Numbered from the stretch's first letter, positions 8,279 to 17,271 are shown. The stretch is DNA of 64,000 bases from Kitasatospora sp. CB01950 (GCF_001905465.1 NZ_LISX01000020.1:38539-102538), one strand, 5' to 3'. The notes: generated from the letters alone by a model not told the origin. Translations and numbers: made by a program.

Positions 8279-8914
8279 ATGGGGGCGCAGGACATCGAGG
8301 GGCGGCACGGCGGCGCATCGCACGCCGCGGCGCCCGGTACGGGGACCGGTTCGGGGGCGGGTCCGGGGGCGGGCTCGGTAGGCGGGAGCAGGTACGCGCG
8401 GGTCGAGCGGGAGCGGCGCTTCCTGCTCGCCCGGGTCCCCGCGCCCGGTGCGGTCACCTGCGCCCGGCTGATCACCGACCGGTACGTGGACGGCACCCGG
8501 CTGCGGCTGCGCCACGTCGAACGGATCGACACCGGGGAGTGCGCCCACAAACTGACCCAGAAGACCCCGGCGCCACCCGGCACCACCGGCGCCGTGCAGG
8601 GCCTGATCACCAACATGTACCTGTCCGGCGAGGAGTACTCGCTGCTGCTGGACGCGTTGCCGGGGCGGGAGTTGACCAAGACCCGGCTGAGCGTCCCGCC
8701 GCTGGGCATCGACGTCTTCGACGGCCGGCTGCTCGGACTGGTGCTGGCGGAGGCCGAGTTCGAGACCACGGAGGACGCAGAGACGTTCGTGCCTCCGGCG
8801 GGCTGCCTGGCCGAGGTCACCGACGACCCGCGCTTCACGGGCGGTTCGCTGGCCCATGCCGAACGCTCCCAGGTGCGCGGCTGGCTGGCGGACTACGGAC
8901 TGGAACTCGCCTGA
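8279..8914 (+). CDS. CYTH-domain protein (triphosphatase/adenylyl cyclase superfamily)
   Basis: This 211-aa protein has a low-complexity Gly/Ala/Thr N-terminus of ~40 residues followed by a CYTH domain. The ExE signature is seen as VERERRF (Glu43, Glu45). Later strands carry RLRLRHVERIDT, AHKLTQKT and LAEAEFETTEDAETFVPP, which supply the basic and acidic tunnel residues. Members hydrolyse triphosphates or, in the class IV cyclases, make cAMP; the sequence alone does not decide. I chose the ATG at 8279 because GGGGAG lies 8 nt upstream. An upstream in-frame start at 8114 is possible. It is the nearest candidate for cyclic-nucleotide or polyphosphate metabolism near the encapsulin. Confidence 0.8.
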   Translation: MGAQDIEGRHGGASHAAAPGTGTGSGAGPGAGSVGGSRYARVERERRFLLARVPAPGAVTCARLITDRYVDGTRLRLRHVERIDTGECAHKLTQKTPAPPGTTGAVQGLITNMYLSGEEYSLLLDALPGRELTKTRLSVPPLGIDVFDGRLLGLVLAEAEFETTEDAETFVPPAGCLAEVTDDPRFTGGSLAHAERSQVRGWLADYGLELA

Positions 8915-9037
8915 AGGCACCCCGGGGCGGAGTGAACTTCCGTCTCCGGGTGCCGAATTGGCGGATACTCGGGCTCTTTCCTCGTTGTGCGAATCAGTTT
9001 TTCGTGCCCTCGTCGAGGGGTCAGTACGGTCGGATTC

Positions 9038-10489
9038 ATGGAGTGGAACTTTCAATCGGCCGAACAGCTCCTCGCCGCTCTGCGCGCGGGTGAGGTGACG
9101 TCGGCGGAACTGACCGACGCGGCGATCGCCGCCATCGAGCGGGACGACAAGCCGATCAACGCGATCTGCCTGCCGGACTTCGACCGGGCGCGGGCCGCCG
9201 CACGCAGCGCCGACGAGGCCCGCGCCCGTCGTGAGGACAGGCCGCTGCTCGGCGTCCCGGTGACGGTCAAGGAGTGCTTCGACGTCGCCGGGCTGCCCAC
9301 GAGCTGGGGCATGCCCCCGTACCGGGACTTCCGGCCGGCCGAGGACGCGCTCCAAGTGGCGCGGCTCAAGGGCGCGGGCGCGGTGGTGCTCGGCAAGACC
9401 AACGTGCCCCTGGGGCTGCAGGACATCCAGACCTTCAACGAGATCCACGGCACCACCAACAACCCGTGGGACCGCGGCCGCACCTCCGGCGGGTCCTCCG
9501 GCGGCTCGGCGGCGGCGCTGGCGTCCGGCTTCGGCGCACTGTCCATCGGCTCCGACCTCGCCGGTTCGCTGCGCACCCCCGCGCACTTCTGCGGGATCTA
9601 CGCGCACAAGCCGAGCCTCGGACTGGCGCCGAGCCGCGGCATGGTCCCGCCGCCCGGGCCGGCCCTGCCGACCGAGCACGACCTCGCCGTCGTCGGCCCG
9701 ATGGCGCGCACCGCCCGCGACCTGTCGCTGCTGCTCGACGTGATGGCCGAACCGGACCCGCTGACCCGCGGCGTGGCGTACCGGGTGACGCTGCCGCCCG
9801 CCCGCCACGAGCGAACGGCCGACTTCCGGGTCCTGGTCGTCGAGGACCACCCGTTCATCCCGACCGGCGCCGCCGTCCGGGCGGGCCTGAACCGGGTGGC
9901 CGACACCCTCGACCGCGCCGGCGCCCGGGTCGACCGGCACAGCCCGCTGCTGCCCGACCTCGCCGACGCCGCGGGGATCTACCTGCAACTGCTGTTCTCC
10001 GGCTCCACCGCGCACTTCCCGATCGAGACGCTCGAACAGCTGCGGGCCCGCGCCGCCCGGCTGAGCCCGGACGACCGGAGCCTGGACGCGGCGCGGCTGC
10101 GCGGCATGGTGATGGGCCACGGCGACTGGATGGCGGTGAACGCCCGTCGCGAACTCCACCGGCAGGGCTGGCGGCAGCTGTTCGCCGAGTACGACGTCGT
10201 GGTGTGCCCGATCACGCCGACGCCCGCGTTCCCGCACGACCACCACCCCGACCCGCTGCGGCGGGTGCTCGACATCGACGGCACCGGGTACCCGTACTTC
10301 GACCAGCTGGTCTGGGCAGGCCTGGCGACCATGCCCGGCCTGCCCGCCACCGCCGTGCCGACCGGGCCGTCGCCCGAGGGCCTGCCGGTGGGCGTGCAGC
10401 TGATCGGCCCGATGCTCGAGGACCGCACCCCGCTGCGGCTGGCCGAGCTGCTCGAAGCGGAGATGGGCGGCTTCCGGGCGCCGAAGTGA
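9038..10489 (+). CDS. Amidase-signature hydrolase
   Basis: This 483-aa protein has the full amidase signature. The catalytic lysine is in VPVTVKECF, the glycine/serine loop is RTSGGSSGGSAAALASG with its cis-serine, and the nucleophile serine is in GSDLAGSLRTPA. The length fits the family (450-500 aa). It hydrolyses an amide; the substrate is not evident. It is not the GatA subunit, since no gatB/gatC lie beside it. The ATG lies inside a longer open frame whose upstream part has no coding bias. It appears to be a single-gene unit ahead of the MarR/MFS pair. Confidence 0.9.
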   Translation: MEWNFQSAEQLLAALRAGEVTSAELTDAAIAAIERDDKPINAICLPDFDRARAAARSADEARARREDRPLLGVPVTVKECFDVAGLPTSWGMPPYRDFRPAEDALQVARLKGAGAVVLGKTNVPLGLQDIQTFNEIHGTTNNPWDRGRTSGGSSGGSAAALASGFGALSIGSDLAGSLRTPAHFCGIYAHKPSLGLAPSRGMVPPPGPALPTEHDLAVVGPMARTARDLSLLLDVMAEPDPLTRGVAYRVTLPPARHERTADFRVLVVEDHPFIPTGAAVRAGLNRVADTLDRAGARVDRHSPLLPDLADAAGIYLQLLFSGSTAHFPIETLEQLRARAARLSPDDRSLDAARLRGMVMGHGDWMAVNARRELHRQGWRQLFAEYDVVVCPITPTPAFPHDHHPDPLRRVLDIDGTGYPYFDQLVWAGLATMPGLPATAVPTGPSPEGLPVGVQLIGPMLEDRTPLRLAELLEAEMGGFRAPK

Positions 10490-10543
10490 GCCCCGTGAGC
10501 CCCCGGCGGGCGTGAAGCGGAATCCGGTGTTCCCGGCGGCCGG

Positions 10544-10568
10544 GAATGTACAGGAAAACTGTACATTC
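10544..10568. promoter_or_regulatory. MarR operator palindrome
   Basis: GAATGTACAG and CTGTACATTC are perfect 10-bp inverted repeats around GAAAA. A second, nearly matching inverted repeat rich in CCGGCG flanks them outside. The site lies 27 nt upstream of the MarR start, so autoregulation is likely. Confidence 0.65.
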
Positions 10569-10594
10569 GGTCGCCGGGAACCTAGGCTGACCCC

Positions 10595-11047
10595 ATGAGT
10601 GAAGACCGGGAGGCCACGCCGTCCGCCGTGCAGGCCTCGCAGCAGGTGCGATCGGTGATCGGCCGACTGCGCCGTCGCATCCGGGCCGCCGCCGGAACGG
10701 GCGACCTGACGCTCACCCAGGCGTCCGCGATGGGACGGCTGCTGGACAGCGACGGCCAGGGCCTGACCACCAGCGACCTCGCCGTCGCCGAAGGCATGCG
10801 CCACCAGTCGATGGCCACCACCATCGCCGCCCTCACCGCGCAGGGCCTGGTCGAACGCCGCCGCGACCCCGACGACGGCCGCCGGATGCTGATCGTCCTC
10901 ACCGACGAGGGCCGCCGCCGCGCCGAGGACGGGCGGCGGGCGCGCGGCGAATGGCTGGCCGCCGAACTCCAGGCCAAGTGCACCGAGGCGGAACGGCAGA
11001 CCGTGATCGCGGCGATGGCCGTCCTGGAGCGGCTCGGGCACGACTGA
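10595..11047 (+). CDS. MarR family regulator
   Basis: This 150-aa winged-helix protein has the MarR pattern: an N-terminal dimer helix, recognition region LTTSDLAVAEGMRHQSMATT, then the wing with RRRDPDDGRRMLIVLTDEGRRR. No cysteine sits where thiol-sensing MarR proteins have one. It is followed after 88 nt by an MFS drug exporter in the same direction, and a strong palindrome lies upstream. It therefore probably represses itself and the exporter in response to a small molecule. Confidence 0.9.
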   Translation: MSEDREATPSAVQASQQVRSVIGRLRRRIRAAAGTGDLTLTQASAMGRLLDSDGQGLTTSDLAVAEGMRHQSMATTIAALTAQGLVERRRDPDDGRRMLIVLTDEGRRRAEDGRRARGEWLAAELQAKCTEAERQTVIAAMAVLERLGHD

Positions 11048-11135
11048 CGGCGCCGACTCCTCCGGGTCCGAGGGGGCCGATTCCGGCGGATCCCGCCGCA
11101 CGCGCACGCCCGAACCGACCCCCGGGGGACCGCCC

Positions 11136-12542
11136 ATGACCAGCCGCAGCACCGCCGAGCGGGGCGAGGCCGCCGCACAGGCGCCGGCCCTCGACCGGCG
11201 ACTCGTCCCGCCGATGGTGCTGGGATCCGTCCTCAACCCGATCAACTCCACGATCATCGCCGTCGCGCTCGTCCCGATCGGCGCCGCGCTCGGGGCCTCG
11301 CCCGCGCAGACCGCCTGGCTGGTGTCCGCGCTGTACCTGGCCACCGCGCTCGGACAGCCCGTGGTCGGCCGACTGATCGACCTGTTCGGGCCGCGCCGGC
11401 TGTTCCTGTCCGCGACCACCCTGGTCGGCGTGGCCGGCGTCGTCGGCGCCCTCGCCCCCAACCTCGGGGTGCTGATCGCCTCCCGGGTCGTCCTCGGCTT
11501 CGGCACCTGCGCCGGCTACCCCGCCGCGATGGCCCTGCTGCGCGCCGAGTCCCGCCGCACCGGACAGGACAGCCCCGCCGGCATCCTCACCCTGCTCGCC
11601 GTCGCCAACCAGACCGTCGCCGTGATCGGCCCGCTGCTCGGCGGCCTGCTCACCAGCCTCGGCGGCTGGCGCGCCACCTTCGCCCTGAACGTCCCGCTGT
11701 CCGTCCTCGCCGTCGTCCTCGGCGCGCTCCGCCTGCCCCGCACGGAACCCGCCGACCCCGCGCGACGCCGCGGCGCACTGGTGCAGCGCATCGACCTGCC
11801 CGGCATGGCGCTGTTCGCCGTCCTGCTGCTGACACTGCTGCTGTTCCTGATGAACCCGCACCCCGACCGCTGGTACCTGCCGGTGACCGCCGTCGCCGCC
11901 GCGGCCGCCTTCACCGTCCGGGAACGCCGCGCCGCCGAACCGTTCATCGACCTCAAGGTGCTCGGCGGCAACGCCCCGCTGCTGCTCACCTACGCCCGCG
12001 CGCTCGCCGCGTACATCGGCGCGTACGCCTTCCTGTACGGCTTCGCCCAGTGGACCGAGGAAGGCTTCGGCCTGACACCCCTGCAGGCCGGACTCGTCCA
12101 GGCCCCCACCTTCCTGGTCGGCATCGGCGTCTCCGTCCTCGCCGGCCGCCGCGGCGGCATCCGCGCCACCCTGCTGATCGGCGGCATCGGCCAGGTCGCC
12201 GCCTGCGCGCTGATGCTCCTCCTCGGCGTGCACAGCCCGCTGTGGGCGCTGCTGCTGCTCGCCGTCGTCTTCGGCATCCCACAGGGCGCCAACGGACTCG
12301 CCCTGCAGAACGCCGTCTTCCGGCAGACCGACCCCGCCCGCACCGGCTCCTCCGCCGGCCTACTGCGCACCTTCGCCTACCTCGGCTCGATGGTCGCCGC
12401 CGCCGCGACCGCCGCCGCGTACGGCACGCACGCCGGCACGGCCGGGATGCACCGGCTGGCGCTGGTGATGCTGGCCGCCGCCGCGGTGTTCCTGCTGCTC
12501 ACCGTCTTCGATCGCAACCTGCGCAAGCTGTCGGTCGGTTGA
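11136..12542 (+). CDS. MFS multidrug exporter, EmrB/QacA type
   Basis: This 468-aa protein has 12 to 14 membrane helices. Early motifs are LNPINSTIIAVALVPIGAALGAS and the loop GRLIDLFGPRRLFL, which is the MFS motif A. The antiporter motif C region (AVIGPLLGGLL) sits in helix 5, as in proton-driven drug exporters. It follows the MarR gene and probably forms an operon with it. The export substrate is unknown. Confidence 0.88.
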   Translation: MTSRSTAERGEAAAQAPALDRRLVPPMVLGSVLNPINSTIIAVALVPIGAALGASPAQTAWLVSALYLATALGQPVVGRLIDLFGPRRLFLSATTLVGVAGVVGALAPNLGVLIASRVVLGFGTCAGYPAAMALLRAESRRTGQDSPAGILTLLAVANQTVAVIGPLLGGLLTSLGGWRATFALNVPLSVLAVVLGALRLPRTEPADPARRRGALVQRIDLPGMALFAVLLLTLLLFLMNPHPDRWYLPVTAVAAAAAFTVRERRAAEPFIDLKVLGGNAPLLLTYARALAAYIGAYAFLYGFAQWTEEGFGLTPLQAGLVQAPTFLVGIGVSVLAGRRGGIRATLLIGGIGQVAACALMLLLGVHSPLWALLLLAVVFGIPQGANGLALQNAVFRQTDPARTGSSAGLLRTFAYLGSMVAAAATAAAYGTHAGTAGMHRLALVMLAAAAVFLLLTVFDRNLRKLSVG

Positions 12543-12770
12543 CGCTCCTCCCGGGGCGGCGGCCCGCAGCGGGGTGCGGAGGCGGGCGCTGGGCGAGGAC
12601 GCCGGGCGGGGCGTCGTCGGGTACGTGGCCCCCGTCGGGGAGCAGGAGGAGAGGGTCGAACGGGTTCGGGGTCCGCCGCGCTGCGACGACCGCTGCGCGG
12701 AGATCCGGGCCGGTGACGTTGCTGCGCCGCGGGCCCGGGCGTGCTCATGCGCCGCGGCGGCCCGCAGGGC
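12543..12770. other. Convergent intergenic stretch with a possible gene remnant
   Basis: No gene with a start codon fits here. One minus-strand frame (about 12550-12730) reads NPFDPLLLLPDGGHVPDDAP with host-like codon use but has an upstream stop and no start. It may be a decayed gene end. Confidence 0.25.
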
Positions 12771-13190
12771 TCACTCGGTGCGGTCGCGGAGCCCGCCGGA
12801 CATGGCGAGGCCGTCCATGTAGTCGCGGGCGTGGACGATCAGGCCGTCGCGGACCCGGATCACCAGCAGCCCCGCGACGGCGAACTCGCCGTCCACACCC
12901 TCGATTTCGCCGCGCACGGTCTGCTCGACGACGAGCACCTCCGGGTCGGTGGAGTGGTGCAGGCCGGTCGCCTCGATCTCCGTCGGCCGGGCGGGAGTCG
13001 CCGACCACGCGGCCCCGTAGCCCGCTCGGATCGCGTCCTGCCCCTCGTAGCGTGCCGGAAAGCCCGGGGAACGGAACGGGAACTCGTGGACGGCGTCCGG
13101 CGCGTAGAGATCGGCGAGCGCATCGGCGTCCATGGCGAGCATGGCCCGGCGGAAGCGGGCCAGGACGTCGAGCAGCGGCGAATCGGTCAT
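12771..13190 (-). CDS. SnoaL-like/NTF2-fold protein
   Basis: This 139-aa single-domain protein has the cone-shaped NTF2 fold pattern. The start is LARFRRAMLAMDADALADLYAPDAVHEFPF, and the end is strands with GLLVIRVRDGLIVHARDYMD. Such proteins act as ketosteroid-isomerase-like enzymes, polyketide cyclases or ligand-binding proteins. No partner enzymes are adjacent, so the role is open. Upstream, at 13247-13259, an imperfect TGACG-like palindrome sits in the likely promoter. Confidence 0.8.
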   Translation of the reverse strand: MTDSPLLDVLARFRRAMLAMDADALADLYAPDAVHEFPFRSPGFPARYEGQDAIRAGYGAAWSATPARPTEIEATGLHHSTDPEVLVVEQTVRGEIEGVDGEFAVAGLLVIRVRDGLIVHARDYMDGLAMSGGLRDRTE

Positions 13191-13296
13191 GGTGGTGCCC
13201 CCCTGAGGCGTGGTGCGTGGTGGATTCTTCGCACCCTACGCCGATCTGACGATCTGTCATGCGAAAAGCTGACAGGTCCTGTTCGGCGGGTGTGGG

Positions 13297-13641
13297 TCAG
13301 CGACCCCAGCGGCGCCGGTACTCCGCCCGCTGGGTCGGCACGTCCGGGACGAGGGCGAGCGCCTCGGCGGCGCGACCCGCCCGCGCCGGCGCAACCACCG
13401 CGCCGGACACCGCCGGCAGCCACCCGGTGCGGGCGAACGGCTCCAGCACCGCCCACGCCCGCCCCGGTTCGCCCGCCGCACACAGCTGCTGCGCCGCGGC
13501 CCGTGCACAGAACCAGTCCGGGCGCTCGTGGGCAGCCTGTACGACCAACTCCAGCTCACCGCGCTGCAACAGCGCATCCACCAGGCGCGGCAGGACGCCG
13601 CCCAGGTGCCGTTCCTGCCAGTCGAGATCGCCGATGTTCAC
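13297..13641 (-). CDS. Conserved hypothetical helical-repeat protein, short form
   Basis: This protein of about 114 aa is entirely helical, with TPR/HEAT-like pairs: RLVDALLQRGELELVVQAAHERPDWFCARAAAQ, then LCAAGEPGRAWAVLEPFARTGW. I used GTG at 13641 (beginning VNIGDLDWQERHLG); an ATG at 13668 in the same frame is the alternative. It seems short: the repeat pattern breaks off at QRAEYRRRWGR, so it may be a truncated copy of a longer repeat protein. The function is unknown. Confidence 0.55.
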   Translation of the reverse strand: MNIGDLDWQERHLGGVLPRLVDALLQRGELELVVQAAHERPDWFCARAAAQQLCAAGEPGRAWAVLEPFARTGWLPAVSGAVVAPARAGRAAEALALVPDVPTQRAEYRRRWGR

Positions 13642-13709
13642 CCGGGGCAGTGTAGGGAGCGGGGCCATCGGGGCCCTGCCAGCCTCGGTGTCATGGTGGC
13701 GCGCGCGCC

Positions 13710-14395
13710 TCCTGCGACGGATACACGCACCTGTGGTCGGCGACGCTCCGCCGGGAAGGCAAGGCGTGGCCCGCGACGGCCCCCACCGCTTCGGTCGTCG
13801 CCCAGCTGCTGGACGACCCGCGGCCGGGGCCGGACGATCCCACGCCGGGGGACGGGATGCTCGCCCACCTGTACGCGGTCGCCGCCGTCGGCGACCTCGG
13901 CGGACGGGAGGAGGAGGTCCGCGCCTGCGTCGAGCACCGTGCAGCCGAGCTGCGGGCCCGGACCGCCAGCTACCTGGCAGCCGACGCCGACGGCCGGGCC
14001 CGGCGGTGAAGCGACGGCACCGGGCTGGGCGAACTCGTCCTCGACCGGGCGGCGTTGGCGTGCCACGACCTACAGCCTGCCCTCCTGCGGCGCGCACTGC
14101 CGCACCTCGCGTCGGACCGGGCCCGCCGGCGGAGCTGCGCCGCCGCAGCGGTCGGGGCGCTGGGCCGCCGCCCCTCGGCGTCGGGCCGACGCGCGGTGCT
14201 GGTGGAGAAGTTGACGGCACTGGCCCGGGCCGCCGAATCGCGGTACGACCTGGCGACGGTCGTCCTCGCCGGCGGCGACCTCGGCGGGGACACGCGCCCC
14301 TGGCTCACCGCGTCGCACTCGGGCGTTCGGGCCTGCGCGACGGGAGAGGTGCGACGGTCGAGCGCGTTCTTCGAGCCGTTCGGCGACATGGCTCC
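13710..14395 (+). pseudogene. HEAT-repeat-like protein, internal stop
   Basis: One plus-strand frame reads as a helical-repeat protein. It has HLWSATLRREGKAWPATAPT, then ASVVAQLLDDPRPG, MLAHLYAVAAVGDLGGREEEV, and later LATVVLAGGDLGGDTRPWL and SGVRACA. A TGA at about 14008-14010 interrupts the frame in the middle, no start codon with a ribosome binding site precedes it, and the similarity fades after 14340. It is a decayed gene, possibly related to the minus-strand repeat protein just to the left. Confidence 0.5.
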
Positions 14396-14502
14396 GCCGC
14401 TCCAGCTCCAGTTCCGGCCGTACCCGGACCGGTCCGCCCGACCGTAGCGACACGCCCGGAGCCGCCGAGCCGTCGGGCGGTCGCGAAACCGATTGGCTGC
14501 CG

Positions 14503-15072
14503 GTGCGGCGGGTGGGACAGGATGGGCCGGTGGAGATGCTGCCCAGGGTGATGCCGGAGATCGCGGCGGAGAATGGATTCCGGCTGCGCCGCTGGGAGTT
14601 GACGGACCGGGAGCTGCTGCGGGAGGTCTCCGTCGACCCGTACATTCCGCTGATCACCACCGTGCCCGCGCCCTACTCGGACGCGGAGGCGGACGCGTTC
14701 GTGCGGCGGCAGTGGATGCGCACCGAGATCGGGACGGGCTACCCGTTCGTCATCGAGGCGCCCGACGGGCGGGCCGTCGGCAACGTCGGGCTGTGGGTCG
14801 GCGAACTGCCGCTGCGCGGCTTCGCCACCGCCGGCTACTGGGTGGCGGCCGGCGCGCGGGGCCGGGGCGTCGCGCTCGCCGGGCTGAACGCCGTCACGGC
14901 GTGGGCGCTCGGCGAACTGGCGCTTCCACGCGTCGAGTTGTTCGTGGAGCCGTGGAACGCCGGCTCGCTGCGCACCGCCGAGAAGGCCGGCTACCGTCGC
15001 GAGACGCTGGTGCCCGCATACCAGGAGGTCGCCGGCGAACCGCGCGACATGTGGCGCTTCGCGCTGCCGTGA
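14503..15072 (+). CDS. GNAT acetyltransferase, RimJ/RimL type
   Basis: This 189-aa (maximum) protein has the acetyl-CoA-binding motif AGYWVAAGARGRGVALAGLNA and the C-terminal VEPWNAGSLRTAEKAGYRRE typical of RimJ/RimL-like N-acetyltransferases. The start is uncertain: GTG 14503, GTG 14530 (AGGA 7-8 nt before it) and ATG 14536 are all in frame. The substrate is not predictable. It is followed 54 nt later by a second, similar GNAT. Confidence 0.8.
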   Translation: MRRVGQDGPVEMLPRVMPEIAAENGFRLRRWELTDRELLREVSVDPYIPLITTVPAPYSDAEADAFVRRQWMRTEIGTGYPFVIEAPDGRAVGNVGLWVGELPLRGFATAGYWVAAGARGRGVALAGLNAVTAWALGELALPRVELFVEPWNAGSLRTAEKAGYRRETLVPAYQEVAGEPRDMWRFALP

Positions 15073-15126
15073 CGGCGGGCGGAAAACCGGGTGATCAACG
15101 GGAGGGGGGTGTCCTACCATCCGCGC

Positions 15127-15675
15127 ATGACCAGTAATGCCCTGCCCGCCATCACCCTCGCGCCGATCGACGTGGACGACGCCGAGTTGCTGCACGCCTG
15201 GTGGAACGAGCCGTCGGTGGCCTACGAGTGGGGGAACTGGCCGACGCCGCTGTCGGCGATGCGCGAGCGGATCGAGCGCGACATCGAGGACACCAACCAG
15301 GACAACTTCCTCGTCCTGCGGGAGGACGGCACCCCGGTGGGCGCGGTGTTCCTGGGCGATCAGAGCATGGCCGACGGCACCGCCCGCATCCGGTTCCTCG
15401 TCGACCCGGAGCACCGCGGCCGCGGCTACGCGCGGGCCGCCGTCGATGCCGCGGTCGACTTCGCGTTCGGCGAACTCCCGCTGTACCGCCTGGATGCGGA
15501 CCCGCACACCACCAACGCCCCGGCGCTCGCCGCGCTCGCCGGGGCCGGCTTCACGCACGAGGGCGTCAAGCGCTCCGCGTGCATCCACCGGGGGCGGCGG
15601 CTCGATCTCGCGGTGCTCTCCCTGCTCCGCCCGGAGTGGGAGGCCATGGAACGGCCGCGCTCCTGGGACCGCTGA
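15127..15675 (+). CDS. GNAT acetyltransferase
   Basis: This 182-aa protein has the acetyl-CoA signature RFLVDPEHRGRGYARAAVDA and a C-terminal TTNAPALAALAGAGFTHEG, so it is a RimJ/RimL-like transferase. The ATG at 15127 is the first plausible start. It may be co-transcribed with the GNAT upstream. It ends 6 nt from the convergent MFS gene stop, so the two transcripts overlap at their 3' ends. Confidence 0.82.
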   Translation: MTSNALPAITLAPIDVDDAELLHAWWNEPSVAYEWGNWPTPLSAMRERIERDIEDTNQDNFLVLREDGTPVGAVFLGDQSMADGTARIRFLVDPEHRGRGYARAAVDAAVDFAFGELPLYRLDADPHTTNAPALAALAGAGFTHEGVKRSACIHRGRRLDLAVLSLLRPEWEAMERPRSWDR

Positions 15676-15681
15676 CCCGCC

Positions 15682-16905
15682 TCAGGGCGCGGGCGGCCAG
15701 CTGAGGCCGCGGACGAAGTGGGCGCACACGGCCAGCACGGCGAGTCCGGCCGTGATGCCGCCGAAGGTCATGACCGCGGCGGGCGAGGTGAGGTCCACGA
15801 CGCCTCCGCCGACCAGCGCGCCGAGCGAGATCGTCGCCTGGAACGAGGCCGTGAACAGCACCGAAGCCGCCTCGGGCGCGTCCGGCGCCGCCTTGGCGAA
15901 CCAGGTCTGCGAGGAGACGGGGACGGCGCCGTAGGCGACACCCCAGACGAACAGCAGCGCCAGCGCGCCGGCCGGCGAGTGGCCCAGGACCGGCAGGAGG
16001 AGCGCGGCAGCGCCGAGCAGGGCGGCCGCCGCACCGAAGCCGGCCCGCGGGCGGCGGGCGATCAGCGCGCTGCCGAGGAAGTTGCCGAGGACGCCCGCCA
16101 CTCCGTAGAGCAGCAGGAATGCGGTGATCGCCCTCGGACCCACCCGCGTCACCTGTTCGAGGAACGGGGTCACGTAGGTGTAGGCCCCGAAGTGGGCCAG
16201 TACGACGAGGAAGGTCAGCAGCAGGGCGAAGCGGACGTTCAGCCGGCTGCACAGTCCGCCCAGCACGCTCAGACGGGTGACCTCGGTCGGCGGCAGCGGC
16301 GGCACGGCCAGCAGGAGGAGGACGAACACGCCGAGCGCCAGCGCGCCCATGACGGCGAACGCCGTCCGCCAGCCCGCCGCACTGCCGATGAACGTTCCGA
16401 CGGGAACCCCGAGCACGGACCCCAGCGGGACGGCGCAGAAGATCACCGAGACGGCCCGTCCGACCGCGTGCACAGGCACCAGCCGCCCGGCGAGACCGGC
16501 CCCGATCGACCAGAAGCCGCCGATCGTCACGCCCACCATCGCGCGCGACACCAGCACCAGCCAGAAGACCGGCGCCACCGCAGCCAGGCCGTTCGCCAGC
16601 GCCAGCAGCGCCATGAACGCGCACAGCATCGCCCGGCGGTCGAAGCGCGCGGTGGCCGCGGTGACCAGCGGCGCCGAGACCGCCGCGAGGACCCCGGGCA
16701 TCGTCATCATCAGCCCCGCCATCCCGTCGGAGACGGCGAAGTCGGCGCCGACCGTGGTGAGCAGGCCGATCGGCAGGATCTCGGTCGTGACGATCGAGAA
16801 GATCCCCAGCATGACCGCCCACACCGGCAGCCACTGCCGCGCGGGAGATCGGGCCGGGCGGCGGTCGGCCGCGCCGGGGTGCGAGGCAGTGGTGGTCGAG
16901 GTCAT
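15682..16905 (-). CDS. MFS transporter, AraJ/DHA1 type
   Basis: This 407-aa protein has 12 predicted helices. The first is WAVMLGIFSIVTTEILPIGLL, the pattern shared by AraJ-like DHA1 exporters, and the loop TAATARFDRRAML is the MFS motif A position. AGGAC lies 7 nt before the chosen ATG. These pumps export sugars, chloramphenicol-like drugs or purines; the substrate is unknown. It is convergent with the GNAT pair and stands alone. Confidence 0.85.
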   Translation of the reverse strand: MTSTTTASHPGAADRRPARSPARQWLPVWAVMLGIFSIVTTEILPIGLLTTVGADFAVSDGMAGLMMTMPGVLAAVSAPLVTAATARFDRRAMLCAFMALLALANGLAAVAPVFWLVLVSRAMVGVTIGGFWSIGAGLAGRLVPVHAVGRAVSVIFCAVPLGSVLGVPVGTFIGSAAGWRTAFAVMGALALGVFVLLLLAVPPLPPTEVTRLSVLGGLCSRLNVRFALLLTFLVVLAHFGAYTYVTPFLEQVTRVGPRAITAFLLLYGVAGVLGNFLGSALIARRPRAGFGAAAALLGAAALLLPVLGHSPAGALALLFVWGVAYGAVPVSSQTWFAKAAPDAPEAASVLFTASFQATISLGALVGGGVVDLTSPAAVMTFGGITAGLAVLAVCAHFVRGLSWPPAP

Positions 16906-17043
16906 GAAGTCCGTCCTGTGCCGGGCCTGGTGAGGTCCGGCCAGTTCAGCAGGACCGGTGGACGGGGGCTGGCAGCTTTCCGACATCACCGTCACGAGGG
17001 GTATGCCGCAACTGCGTTCGATCGGGGCGGAGTTGACGGGCCT

Positions 17044-17241
17044 TCAGCGTGCGCCGTCGTACCCGAGGAGCTCCCGCTCGGGTGCCAGCAGCCATTCCCA
17101 GACACGGATCTCGACGGCCTGCCGTACCTCGCTGCGCCGACTCACGGTGAGCGCGTGGAGGAAGTCGCGGCAGTGGAGGAGGACATCGGGGTCGGCCTCG
17201 GGCGAGTCGAGGGCCGGGCGGAGGACGTCCCAGTAGGGCAC
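17044..17241 (-). CDS. Small hypothetical protein
   Basis: This 65-aa frame with GTG start (VPYWDVLRPALDSPEAD) has normal host codon use and a helical, hydrophilic sequence ending ELLGYDGAR. No family is recognised. Just upstream, another frame reads LPLDDDRFVRA, so the true gene may have been longer and lost its start by a frameshift. It lies 30 nt after the GNAT stop on the same strand. Confidence 0.4.
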   Translation of the reverse strand: MPYWDVLRPALDSPEADPDVLLHCRDFLHALTVSRRSEVRQAVEIRVWEWLLAPERELLGYDGAR

Positions 17242-17271
17242 GGACGAAACGGTCGTCGTCGAGAGGCAGGG

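Noticed and set aside
7652..11506. A 1284-codon minus-strand frame
   Set aside because: Its sequence is the reverse-strand shadow of the DUF4239, CYTH, amidase, MarR and MFS genes, all of which carry clear motifs on the plus strand.
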